Shown here piece after piece: positions 9,558 through 18,020 of a DNA stretch of 64,000 nt. Source of the DNA: Paenibacillus segetis (GTDB lineage Bacteria > Bacillota > Bacilli > Paenibacillales > Paenibacillaceae); assembly GCF_014639155.1 (NCBI RefSeq), contig NZ_BMFT01000001.1, positions 1,054,001 to 1,118,000 on the forward strand, in the 5' to 3' direction. A model generated the notes under the pieces. It had not been told where the DNA came from, searched no databases, and saw nothing but the letters and a program-made list of their open reading frames with translations. Numbering within the stretch: position 1 is the first letter of the stretch; every line of letters begins with the position of its first letter. The position numbers were made by a program, and so were the translations under genes.

Positions 9558-9585
9558 TGACAACATCCCTTTCGGATTATGATAT

Positions 9586-9603
9586 TAGTTAAGTCCTTAA
9601 CTA
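9586..9603. promoter_or_regulatory. Palindromic operator, copy 1 (MarR site)
   Basis: TAGTTAAG-TC-CTTAACTA, perfect 8-base arms, placed between the marR stop and the reductase start. The same arms recur at 10087-10104. Confidence 0.75.
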
Positions 9604-9617
9604 TATGAACAAAAAAA

Positions 9618-10064
9618 TTATGTCATTCTTAATTTATGGAGTAAAACAAGGAGTTGTTTCAATTCCTGCTCACCCAGTACATTCATTTTTTCGGATATGC
9701 CTTGACGGTTCTCAGGTAGGTACTTCAACAAAATACTTTGGCCTTCACTTGTAATCGATATTACTGATTTTCTGCCATCCTTTGGATGACTAGTACGAAT
9801 AATTAATCCTTCATTCTCAAGGGGGGTTAACAATAGACTTATATTCGATTTCGTAACGCCAATTTTCTTGGCGAGCATCGAAGGAAGTATAGAACCGCCT
9901 TCCTTCATAATTTCAACTAAAATACGAATTCTAGCTCCGTTCAAACCTTTGGATTGCCAATATTTCTCTGAAGTCTCGACTAATGCTGCGGTTGTTTCAA
10001 CTAATGAGAAAAAAGCCTGTGTATGTAGTGGCAAATCAATCACGTATTGTTGCAAATCCTTCAT
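9618..10064 (-). CDS. MarR-family transcriptional regulator
   Basis: 148 residues with the MarR winged helix: LTPLENEGLIIRTSHPKDGRKSV is the recognition-helix/wing region (about residues 77-100), after a helical dimerisation N-terminus (TTAALVETSEKYWQSKGLNGARI). It probably represses itself and the downstream QorB-like reductase through two copies of the same palindrome. The RBS is GGTGGTG. The presence of a quinone-type reductase suggests an electrophile or quinone signal, but this is inference. Only one Cys-free ligand pocket is implied, since no Cys is seen in the sequence, so thiol sensing of the YodB kind is unlikely. Confidence 0.9.
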   Translation of the reverse strand: MKDLQQYVIDLPLHTQAFFSLVETTAALVETSEKYWQSKGLNGARIRILVEIMKEGGSILPSMLAKKIGVTKSNISLLLTPLENEGLIIRTSHPKDGRKSVISITSEGQSILLKYLPENRQGISEKMNVLGEQELKQLLVLLHKLRMT

Positions 10065-10086
10065 ATAGTCACCACCCCCCCCAAAT

Positions 10087-10104
10087 TAGTTAAGTGCTTA
10101 ACTA
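10087..10104. promoter_or_regulatory. Palindromic operator, copy 2 (MarR autoregulation)
   Basis: TAGTTAAG-TG-CTTAACTA, identical arms to the site at 9586-9603, about 25-40 bases upstream of the marR start codon on the minus strand. Confidence 0.78.
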
Positions 10105-10265
10105 TATTATTACAAATTATAGAAAAAGTCCAATAAGAAAATTGTGAGATATTTGGTAGGATGAAATGGTAACTAACCATTCGTTTAAGTGAATTGCTTC
10201 ACAAAAGTATGATATTATACAGGTGAATAGATATTCTCTTATCATTTTTTCAAAAGGGAGAGTTT

Positions 10266-11693
10266 ATGAAAAAGACTATCGTTTTTGTATTAACGATATT
10301 TATATTATTCTCAGGATTCGCACCACAAAGTTATGCGTTGTCAGATTCGCAATCTGAGGCAATACATGGGTTGCTGGATGATGCCCGTCGTATATCAGGT
10401 GTGCCTGGAATGTCAATTTCAATAGTTGCCGATGATGAAGTGTTCTACTTTTCTTCCGGGTATGCAGACCGCGAAAAGGGGTTGTCTGCAAGTGAAAATA
10501 CACTCTATGAGTTGGCCTCGGTCAGTAAAGCCTTTACCGGCATGGGTATTCTACTGTTGGAAGAGCAAGGGCTGCTATCAATGACTGACCCTATCCAAAA
10601 ATATTTACCTTGGTTTACGTTAAAGTATCAAGGGAAACCTGTTGATATGCAAAGCCTTACACTTAATAACTTTCTTCACCATACGAGCGGCCTAACAAAT
10701 TTTAGGCATACTCAAAATATTCCGCAAGGAAATACGTCGGATTTACTGCAAAAGACTGTGGAAATGCTGGTAAATGCTGAATTGGCGTTCCCTCCCGGCG
10801 AACAGTATAACTATGGAACCGTTAATTATGACGTATTGGGTTTGGTTATTGAGATTGTGTCGGGACAAAGCTATGAAGACTTTATGAGGGAACAGGTATT
10901 TCAGCCGTTAGGTCTTCACCAGACGTATGTTTATAGAGAAGATGCTCAAGCCACTGGACAGTTGGCACAGGGCTACCGCTCTTCCTTTTTTATGACAACT
11001 CCGTATAACGCGCCGGAATATGCTGGGAATAAACCCGCAGGTTATATCATTTCTTGTACAAAAGATATGGCGCGTTGGATGGGCATACAGATGGGTATTG
11101 TGCAGGACATACCCGAAATATTCCATACGGTTGTCGAAAAATCACATCAGGGTGATATGTCTGTTTCGGCTGTTAACGATATGTATTATGCGGCAGGCTG
11201 GTCGGTAAACGCCGACCAAACGATTATAGAGCACCCAGGGGGTAACCCCAATTTCGCAACCGAAGTGGCCATACTGCCAAATGAACGAACAGCCGTTTGC
11301 TTGCTGACCAACGGCGCAAATACCAATAGAAGCATGGTACTTCAAGTTAAAGATATATTAGATGGCAATCTCACGCAGTCATATGAAATAAGCGGCACAC
11401 AGCTTTTGGACATCATTTTGTCATCTACAACAATTATTCTTTGTCTATTGGCCATTCTGTTATTTCTCTTAGGATTACGCAGAAGGAAAACGAATGAGCG
11501 GCAGCCAATGACAAAAAAGAGCATAATCGTAACAGTTATTTTCTTGATCGCTACGATTGTCCTGTGTATAGTGTGCAGTGCCTTCGATTGGTCAACGATA
11601 CTTATTTGGCAAACATATAGTGTTCTTATAGCTTTGATTTCGTCGGCATTATTAACAGCAAGCATTACATGGTTTGTATACACGCATCGATAA
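10266..11693 (+). CDS. Serine hydrolase of the beta-lactamase (class C/PBP4*) family with C-terminal membrane segments
   Basis: 475 residues: signal peptide (cleavage after SYA, ~24), an extracytoplasmic serine-hydrolase domain, then about three C-terminal membrane segments (~385-475). The nucleophile motif SVSK (Ser85, Lys88) and an HPGG motif in place of KTG are present. The usual Y-x-N box is YGT (in YNYGTVNYDVLG), so the Asn seems to be replaced. Homologues act on D-amino-acid peptides or esters; resistance to beta-lactams should not be assumed. Parts of the gene look richer in GC than its neighbours. RBS AAAGGGAG; a strong terminator follows. Confidence 0.88.
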   Translation: MKKTIVFVLTIFILFSGFAPQSYALSDSQSEAIHGLLDDARRISGVPGMSISIVADDEVFYFSSGYADREKGLSASENTLYELASVSKAFTGMGILLLEEQGLLSMTDPIQKYLPWFTLKYQGKPVDMQSLTLNNFLHHTSGLTNFRHTQNIPQGNTSDLLQKTVEMLVNAELAFPPGEQYNYGTVNYDVLGLVIEIVSGQSYEDFMREQVFQPLGLHQTYVYREDAQATGQLAQGYRSSFFMTTPYNAPEYAGNKPAGYIISCTKDMARWMGIQMGIVQDIPEIFHTVVEKSHQGDMSVSAVNDMYYAAGWSVNADQTIIEHPGGNPNFATEVAILPNERTAVCLLTNGANTNRSMVLQVKDILDGNLTQSYEISGTQLLDIILSSTTIILCLLAILLFLLGLRRRKTNERQPMTKKSIIVTVIFLIATIVLCIVCSAFDWSTILIWQTYSVLIALISSALLTASITWFVYTHR

Positions 11694-11726
11694 AATTTTA
11701 ATATCATCGACAATCCTCCAGTTTTG

Positions 11727-11754
11727 CAGAGAGATCCTATCTCTCTGTTTTTTT
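11727..11754 (+). terminator. Intrinsic terminator after the serine hydrolase
   Basis: CAGAGAGA / TCTCTCTG with a 5-base loop, followed by seven T residues. Confidence 0.92.
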
Positions 11755-11828
11755 GTGAGAATGATTTGATAAAATTCCAGTGAATTAACACTTGTCGGAA
11801 GGGTTCCTACAGAAATGAGGGTAGTTAA

Positions 11829-12194
11829 ATGATAAAAGGTAAAATTATGATCGTTGATGATACTGAGTTTATGCGGCGAGTACTCAAGAACATTCTTATA
11901 GCTAGTGGTTATGATGTTGTTGCGGAAGGGAGTAATGGCGCTGAGGCTGTTCAATTGTATAAGCTTGTGAGACCCGATTTGGTGACTCTAGATATTACGA
12001 TGCCCGTGCTAGATGGGCTTGCTGCACTATCAGAGATTAAACGAATAGACTCACAAGCAAAAGTGATCATGTGCTCGGCAATGGGACAGAAGAATATGGT
12101 CGTTGAAGCCATTATGGCGGGAGCCAAAGATTTTATTGTAAAACCATTTAATGAAGAACGGGTCGCTGAGACAATCCATAAGGCGTTGGTTTGA
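11829..12194 (+). CDS. CheY-like single-domain response regulator
   Basis: 121 residues, a bare receiver domain. The acidic pair Asp10/Asp11, phospho-acceptor Asp55 (in VTLDITMPVLDG), Ser83 and Lys105 (in DFIVKPF) are in place, so it should be phosphorylatable. It has no output domain and no kinase or chemotaxis gene nearby, so it is an orphan; the sequence is close to CheY in style (switch to a motor or to a diguanylate or kinase partner is possible). A weak RBS (GAGGGTAG) precedes the ATG. Confidence 0.92.
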   Translation: MIKGKIMIVDDTEFMRRVLKNILIASGYDVVAEGSNGAEAVQLYKLVRPDLVTLDITMPVLDGLAALSEIKRIDSQAKVIMCSAMGQKNMVVEAIMAGAKDFIVKPFNEERVAETIHKALV

Positions 12195-12273
12195 ATGATG
12201 TCCAATGAAGAGTTTCAGTATATAATGAGCATTAGATTGATGCTGGTAACGGAGGCGCAAGGAGGATAATCTA

Positions 12274-13176
12274 TTGACTCTTCAACAATTAAAATATGTA
12301 ATTGAGGTGGCTAGTCGTGGTTCGATCAACGAAGCTGCAAAGCGGTTATTCATATCCCAGCCCAGCCTTTCAAATGCGATAAGGGATCTGGAAGAAGAAC
12401 TGCATATTACTATTTTTGAGCGTACGAACAAAGGAATTTCATTGTCTATGGAGGGGGCGGAATTTCTCAGTTATGCCCGTCAGGTGGTCGAGCAGGCCGA
12501 ATTACTGGAGGGACGGTATCTCAATGCTAAGCCTTCTCCACAGCATTTTTCAGTTTCTACGCAGCACTACGCTTTTGCAGTGAATGCATTTGTGAAGCTA
12601 GTAAGTGAATATGGCCTAGATGAGTACGAATTAGCGCTTCACGAAACAAAAACCTACGATATTATCGAGGATGTTAAGACGATGCGCAGTGAGATTGGGA
12701 TATTATATCTCAATGAGTTCAATGCCAAAGTAATCAACAAGTTACTTCTATCTGCACAGTTACAATTCCATGGTCTATTCATGGCTAAACCACATGTGTT
12801 TATAAGTATAAATAACCCGTTGGCTAAACAATCTATCGTTACCCTAGATGATCTTCAACAATACCCGTATCTTTCCTTTGAACAGGGTGAGTATAATTCC
12901 TTTCATTTCTCAGAGGAAATCCTCAGCACTTTATCGCATAAGAAGAGTATTCGTGTAAATGACAGAGCGACACTCTTCAATTTATTGATCGGTTTGAACG
13001 GATACACAATCTCTACAGGCGTACTTAGCGCTGATTTGAATGGTAATGAAATCATTCCCGTTCCACTAGAATGTGATGAAGTCATTAATGTGGGTTGGAT
13101 AAGCCGCAAGAATATGACGCTCTCCAAACTTGCATCAGCCTACGTTGAAGCCCTTCAGCAAGCGATAGCTGAATAA
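12274..13176 (+). CDS. LysR-family transcriptional regulator
   Basis: 300 residues, TTG start with GGAGG at correct spacing. The N-terminal winged HTH (about 4-60: SINEAAKRLFISQPSLSNAI) is followed by a periplasmic-binding-like effector domain. The segment TFYDIIEDVKTMRSEIGILYL-type region (about 128-150) is typical of a LysR branch common in Firmicutes next to amino-acid or sulfur transport genes, but no such gene is adjacent here. It lies 79 bases after the CheY-like gene and may be cotranscribed. The target and effector are unknown. Confidence 0.88.
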   Translation: MTLQQLKYVIEVASRGSINEAAKRLFISQPSLSNAIRDLEEELHITIFERTNKGISLSMEGAEFLSYARQVVEQAELLEGRYLNAKPSPQHFSVSTQHYAFAVNAFVKLVSEYGLDEYELALHETKTYDIIEDVKTMRSEIGILYLNEFNAKVINKLLLSAQLQFHGLFMAKPHVFISINNPLAKQSIVTLDDLQQYPYLSFEQGEYNSFHFSEEILSTLSHKKSIRVNDRATLFNLLIGLNGYTISTGVLSADLNGNEIIPVPLECDEVINVGWISRKNMTLSKLASAYVEALQQAIAE

Positions 13177-13224
13177 GTGCTATATAATCGAACATGGAAA
13201 AATATAACTGATTAGAGGGGTATC

Positions 13225-14973
13225 ATGAAAAGTGAGCTGCGAATCGGGATTTTTATTTTTATACTAATGATGGCATTTTCCTTATTGGGATGCTCGACTA
13301 ATAATAGTCAAAAGGATTCACAAGCTTCGAAAGAAGATTTGACTGCGAAAGTAGATTCCGCCGCGTCTGATATTGATAAATGTACCCAGATTATTCAAAA
13401 TATCTTTGGCACAAATCTGAAATATCGTGGGACAGAGACCATTAAAGGGTCTTCAGATGAGTTGTATATATTTTACGCGGATGCAGCTGAGGGCTTTGAT
13501 AGCTTGACTTACAAGCTGAATGTTCGTACGGGAACAGTATCTGATGGTACTAGTGGAATGCCCTTATACAATATACAGGTTGAATCTTCGAATCTAAATG
13601 AGCTGGATTTTGAGAGCTATAAGGTTACTTTGAAGAAAATAGTTGTTCCCCTAATAACGAGTAATGGCTATAAACTGGATAGTGATGATTTAGATGCTGC
13701 TTTTCTTGGCTTTATTGGAGACGGTAACATTGAGTATCAAGTCAAGAAGAACGACGCTCCCTATGTAATACAAGTGGAACCATTCTTGAAGGAAGTGAAG
13801 GGAATGGGAGAGGTAGCGGCAGATATTGCTGTAACAGGGGATTTCGATGAGAATTCAGACATTGAGGAACAAGATTCCGAACAGACCCTGGAAGGTTTGC
13901 AAGAAGATGGATTTACTATAATCGAGGAACAGTCTTTTTGGGTAGATTTAAATAACTGGGGAAATGTGAGATTTGTTTCGGGATATTATACGAAGAACAA
14001 AGTGCAACAACTGCAATTTTTTATCATAAATTCAGATAAGGTTGTATTATGTGCTCTACCAAAAAGTTATTCTGGAACTCATCAGTTAGAGAATATTCAA
14101 GCGGTAAGTTTCAAAGATATGAATGGCGATGGATATAAGGATATTATTCTAATTGGAAATAATAATTTAGCATCGGTGTTTTTCTATTCATGGGAGTCGT
14201 TCATTCAATTGCCTTGGTATGACGATATAATCAATGATTCGGGAAACAACAATACGATAGCAGCTATAGTTAGAGAAGGACAAAAGCTGCTTCAAAAGAT
14301 TCAGTCGCCTAACATAAGTAACGAGAATGATGAGTCTGAAATTGAAAGATTGGCTTCCCTGATTAGTAACAAAAAACTATTAGATTTAGGAGATTTAGAT
14401 TATGCTGATTTATCGGCGTCTCTTGTCGTATTCTCGAGTTCTTCAACGTATTCAGAAGGTTACATAACGGGTCTAGTTAGCAATTATTTTGAAGAGGATA
14501 CCGCACGTGTAGCATTTGATGACGAAACACTAAGAGTAAACTCAGAGAAATATGATGCCTTATCTGTCGATATTATTGGAGATATAATTACTTATAACTA
14601 TATTGAATCGGGTGGGGGAACCATTTGGTCCCTGATCCATTCTTATTCCGCATTAGAAGCAAAGGTTGCGATAAATAGGTATGTAAAAGGAAATACTCTG
14701 GGGGATCAAGGAGCCCTTCGTACCTCTCTTAGCTCTTTATTGATTAATTGGAATCAATTACGTAAAGAAATGCAAAAGGTGATAGAAGATGAAGGGTTTC
14801 TTTCAGGAGATTATTCTATAGAATTGAAAGATGGAGACCTTGAGGAAATTGTAGACTTGAAAGAACGACTTGATCACAATATAAGTGATTTCATTAAGCA
14901 AGCTGCTCATGATAAGCAGGCGAAGATCTTAGTTGATTTGATTAACAATAATTTGAATATCGGCTTGAATTAA
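13225..14973 (+). CDS. Large lipoprotein of unknown function with a DxNGDG motif
   Basis: 582 residues; lipobox LLGC (Cys ~24) predicts a lipid-anchored surface protein. The first ~200 residues are beta-rich with a Tyr/Asp-rich composition, then an acidic linker (about 205-225). Around residue 298 is DMNGDGYKDIILIG, a calcium-binding FG-GAP/dockerin-like loop, inside a region that may be one beta-propeller blade (WVDLNNWGNVRFVSGYY...). The last ~60 residues are helical. No catalytic motif is recognised. AGAGGGG precedes the ATG. It is monocistronic with a shared bidirectional terminator. Function is unknown. Confidence 0.72.
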   Translation: MKSELRIGIFIFILMMAFSLLGCSTNNSQKDSQASKEDLTAKVDSAASDIDKCTQIIQNIFGTNLKYRGTETIKGSSDELYIFYADAAEGFDSLTYKLNVRTGTVSDGTSGMPLYNIQVESSNLNELDFESYKVTLKKIVVPLITSNGYKLDSDDLDAAFLGFIGDGNIEYQVKKNDAPYVIQVEPFLKEVKGMGEVAADIAVTGDFDENSDIEEQDSEQTLEGLQEDGFTIIEEQSFWVDLNNWGNVRFVSGYYTKNKVQQLQFFIINSDKVVLCALPKSYSGTHQLENIQAVSFKDMNGDGYKDIILIGNNNLASVFFYSWESFIQLPWYDDIINDSGNNNTIAAIVREGQKLLQKIQSPNISNENDESEIERLASLISNKKLLDLGDLDYADLSASLVVFSSSSTYSEGYITGLVSNYFEEDTARVAFDDETLRVNSEKYDALSVDIIGDIITYNYIESGGGTIWSLIHSYSALEAKVAINRYVKGNTLGDQGALRTSLSSLLINWNQLRKEMQKVIEDEGFLSGDYSIELKDGDLEEIVDLKERLDHNISDFIKQAAHDKQAKILVDLINNNLNIGLN

Positions 14974-14983
14974 ATTACACAAG

Positions 14984-15011
14984 AAAACCCGCTCAAAGTT
15001 GAGCGGGTTTT
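14984..15011. terminator. Bidirectional intrinsic terminator
   Basis: Perfect stem AAAACCCGCTCAA / TTGAGCGGGTTTT with a two-base loop, between two convergent genes; it has U-tails both ways. Confidence 0.92.
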
Positions 15012-15038
15012 AGATATTACATATGCGATTAGGTTACA

Positions 15039-16229
15039 TCAAGATTCTACAAAGACCATAGCGTCATTGTCACCGCTCTCGATGAGTTGTTCCGGGAACC
15101 GGGTTTTTGATTCAACCATAATGTATGGAAGACCTTCTACTGATATACGTACCGGATTTATGGGATTCGTAAGTTGTTCATAAGTATAAAGTGTCTTTTG
15201 GTTATTGACCGTAACATATACATCAAGTATTTGCGATGATTCAACACGGACAACAATATTTTTGATAGGTTTATCGTCAACTAAAGATTTATCGAGTACA
15301 ACGGTAAAGGAGATACCTTCGTCTTCACCTTTGTAATAATACAGATTATGACCTTCACCGGAGGACTCCCCAGGACCATAGAGGAAATGTTTGCTTCCAC
15401 CTGGGATAGGATCAACTACCGGTGGAGTAGGTGTATAATCCCCTCCTACAGTCAGATACAACCGGTGCAGTATGGTGACGATTTCGGCACGAGTGACTTG
15501 TTTTTGTGGGTAGAAGTTACCCTGATTATCGGCTGTTATGATCCCTTGATTCTGAAAAGTATATAACGCGTTTGCTTTGAGCCACTCCAGATCTTGCGAA
15601 ATATCATTATCCGCTCCAACGGTTCCTACGATGGGAGTTAGAAGGGAATAGGCGTTCTTCCAGGCATCATATTTGTCATATGTAGCAAAATTCTTTGTTT
15701 GCACGTCCCTAATGAAATTCAAGTTAGACAGAAGCTGTCCATGAGTGGGCTCTGTCTGTCCTCCAATGTCCTCAAACAATGCATCCAGAACGATAAGCAC
15801 ATCCCAACGGGTCATCTTCTTGTCGGGTGAGTATGAATAGGTTTCTGTATTAAAATTTTGCTGATCCGCGGCGAAGATTCCAATACCCGTGTACAAATCA
15901 GAGAACTCCTGATGTGCCCAGTGATTAGGAGAAACACCTTGGATGTTTTGTGGTTCAGTTGCACGTAGCCCTGGAAAAAGTCGATGGAGCATCACTGTAA
16001 ATTCGGCTTTGGTCACGGCTTGCTTGGGTTGGAAGGATCCATCAGGAAATCCGGTCACAATTTGATGATCGATCATAAAGTCGATGGATTCCATTGCCCA
16101 GTTATACTTGCTTGCATCAACGTCGCGAAATCCGGAAGCAGATGCTGGTGCAGGGATTGAGATGGTAGATAAAGTGATCATGGTAGTGAATAGTAGTAAT
16201 ATGTATTTGAATGTTTTCAAAGATTGCAC
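15039..16229 (-). CDS. SLH-domain surface protein
   Basis: 396 residues with a signal peptide (cleavage near ASASG, ~32). Three S-layer homology motifs lie at the N-terminal side: about 33-80 (FRDVDASKYNWAMESI...GSFQPKQAVTKAEF), about 97-145 (HWAHQEFSDLYTGIGI...KKMTRWDVL) and about 215-262 (ALYTFQNQGII...QKQVTRAEIV). These bind pyruvylated secondary wall polymer and hold the protein on the cell surface. The C-terminal ~120 residues are a beta-rich domain with no recognised function. It stands alone, and AAGGGG before the ATG serves as RBS. Confidence 0.9.
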   Translation of the reverse strand: MQSLKTFKYILLLFTTMITLSTISIPAPASASGFRDVDASKYNWAMESIDFMIDHQIVTGFPDGSFQPKQAVTKAEFTVMLHRLFPGLRATEPQNIQGVSPNHWAHQEFSDLYTGIGIFAADQQNFNTETYSYSPDKKMTRWDVLIVLDALFEDIGGQTEPTHGQLLSNLNFIRDVQTKNFATYDKYDAWKNAYSLLTPIVGTVGADNDISQDLEWLKANALYTFQNQGIITADNQGNFYPQKQVTRAEIVTILHRLYLTVGGDYTPTPPVVDPIPGGSKHFLYGPGESSGEGHNLYYYKGEDEGISFTVVLDKSLVDDKPIKNIVVRVESSQILDVYVTVNNQKTLYTYEQLTNPINPVRISVEGLPYIMVESKTRFPEQLIESGDNDAMVFVES

Positions 16230-16419
16230 CCCTTAATTTTGTATAAGTTCACAGTTGTGATTATTTGACATTACCCTAAAAAGAAATATATGTCCTGCAA
16301 CAATTTTCCAAATGATTATTATTTCAGGATTGTGGATAATTCTTTATTAAAAGTGGGATTATCAAATCAGATCCTTTATGACTTCGGATCATGATCATGA
16401 CATGGAGGGAATATAGAAA

Positions 16420-16989
16420 ATGGGCCAAGGGGATCATAACAATCAATCAGTAAGGGTATTTGTTGCCGTACCTATTCCCAAACCGATTGCTGAGGAATTA
16501 GAGCATTGGAGAAATGCCAATAGAGATAAGCTACCTTTTCGCAAATGGACGCACCCTCAGGATTACCACATCACTTTGCAATTTCTCGGCGAAACATCTT
16601 TGCATAAGCTTGAAGCCATATGTACTTCATTGAGAGAAATCAAGGCCAACCCTTTCACGTTATCGATTAATGGCGGTGGTTTCTTTGGGCAGGCTAAGTC
16701 CCCGCGGGTATTATGGAGCGCTGTATCTGGAGACATAAGAAGCTTACGCTCGTTACACTTATCCGTTATACAAGCAACTAGTGGTTTAGGATTCATCCCG
16801 GAAGAGCGTCCGTATAACCCTCATATAACTTTGGCTCGCAAAGCCACGGACTCAGATTCCACAATAGTCGAAGTTATGTCTTCTGCACCTGCCGGATTAG
16901 CATGGGAAGTCGATCATTTCACACTGATGCGTACACATATGAATGTTTCACCGATGTATGAAATTGTAGAGACCTTTACATTAATGTAA
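16420..16989 (+). CDS. thpR: RNA 2',3'-cyclic phosphodiesterase
   Basis: 189 residues of the 2H phosphoesterase (LigT/ThpR) family. Both catalytic H-x-T-x motifs are present, HITL at about residues 48-51 (QDYHITLQFLGE) and HITL at about 135-138 (PYNPHITLARKA). The enzyme opens 2',3'-cyclic phosphates at RNA ends and joins or cleaves 2'-5' linkages in vitro. Length is normal for the family. GGAGGG lies 9 bases before the ATG. The stop codon lies inside a palindrome that separates it from the convergent SDR gene. Confidence 0.93.
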   Translation: MGQGDHNNQSVRVFVAVPIPKPIAEELEHWRNANRDKLPFRKWTHPQDYHITLQFLGETSLHKLEAICTSLREIKANPFTLSINGGGFFGQAKSPRVLWSAVSGDIRSLRSLHLSVIQATSGLGFIPEERPYNPHITLARKATDSDSTIVEVMSSAPAGLAWEVDHFTLMRTHMNVSPMYEIVETFTLM

Positions 16990-16995
16990 AGGTCT
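16970..16995. terminator. Palindrome covering the thpR stop codon
   Basis: AGACCTTTACAT-TA-ATGTAAAGGTCT, perfect 12-base arms, between convergent genes. U-tracts on both sides are short, so termination may be weak. Confidence 0.55.
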
Positions 16996-16999
16996 TGTA

Positions 17000-17899
17000 T
17001 TAGGTTTCCGTTATAATCCCACCATTGACATGCAAAACCTGTCCAGTTACGAAAGACGAATCATCAGAAGCTAAATAGATATAGGTTGGAGCGAGCTCAA
17101 ACGGTTGACCAGCACGTTTCATAGGTGTCTCTAAACCAAAGGTCTTTACATACTCTGCCGAGTAGCTTGAAACAATGAGTGGTGTCCATATGGGACCTGG
17201 TGCGACGGCGTTCACACGTATTCCGTGATTTACTAATTGAAGTGACAAGGAACGGGTAAAGGACACAATAGCCCCTTTTGTTGATGAATAATCGACCAGA
17301 AGAGGGGCTCCAGCATATGCGGTTACGGATGCTGTACTGATTATGGTACTACCAGGACAAAGGTAAGGAAGGGAGGCCTTGGTCATATAAAAATGAGGAA
17401 AGATATTCGTACGATAAGTATCTTCCAATTGTTCATTGGAAATATCCATAATACTCTGCTGCGGAAACTGAACACCTTGGTTGAGTACCAAAACATTAAC
17501 TTTTCCATAACATTCGATGGTTCTTTGGACTACTTCAGTCGAAAATTCAGGCTGGCGCAAATCACCTTCAATTAGCAGACAGCGACGACCGTATTGTTCC
17601 ACCATTTGCTGTGTTGTAATTGCATCTTGGCGTTCGTACAAATAGACAATGGCTACATCCGCACCTTCTTTAGCGTATCCGATGGCTACGGCACGACCAA
17701 TTCCGCTATCCCCCCCAGTAATAATAGCTACTTTACCTGACAACTTTCCGCTACCTTTGTACTCAGGGTTATCGGATATCGGAAGAGGGTTCATGAGATA
17801 TTCGAGGCCAGGCTGTTTGTCTTGATGCTGAGGCGGAAAAGTAATGGGTACCTGTTTGCACTGTATTTCTTGACTATAATAAGGATACATCGGAATCAT
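17000..17899 (-). CDS. SDR-family oxidoreductase (general-stress GSP39-like)
   Basis: 299 residues. A ~40-residue N-terminal extension (FPPQHQDKQPGLEYLMNP) precedes the SDR core, a hallmark of the GSP39/YhdF/YhxC branch. Core motifs are TGGDSGIGRAVA (NAD(P) binding), LVLNQGVQ in place of NNAG, the catalytic Ser of STASVTAY and Y-x-x-x-K (YSSTKGA), and PGPIWTPL. The ATG at 17899 is preferred since GGAGG is 8 bases upstream. General-stress or spore-associated expression is known for B. subtilis relatives. The substrate is unknown. Confidence 0.9.
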   Translation of the reverse strand: MIPMYPYYSQEIQCKQVPITFPPQHQDKQPGLEYLMNPLPISDNPEYKGSGKLSGKVAIITGGDSGIGRAVAIGYAKEGADVAIVYLYERQDAITTQQMVEQYGRRCLLIEGDLRQPEFSTEVVQRTIECYGKVNVLVLNQGVQFPQQSIMDISNEQLEDTYRTNIFPHFYMTKASLPYLCPGSTIISTASVTAYAGAPLLVDYSSTKGAIVSFTRSLSLQLVNHGIRVNAVAPGPIWTPLIVSSYSAEYVKTFGLETPMKRAGQPFELAPTYIYLASDDSSFVTGQVLHVNGGIITET

Positions 17900-18020
17900 C
17901 TAAGGATCCTCCACTCTTTAGGTTAATATAGGGTATTCGCCTAATCAGCTAACGGTGAAGATATGATAACCGTGTATGATATACTAGATTCAATTGGGAT
18001 ATTATGGGGGATCACTACAT

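Noticed and set aside
11342..11954. Minus-strand frames over the serine-hydrolase end and response-regulator start
   Set aside because: They cross a strong plus-strand terminator and two real genes; no RBS.
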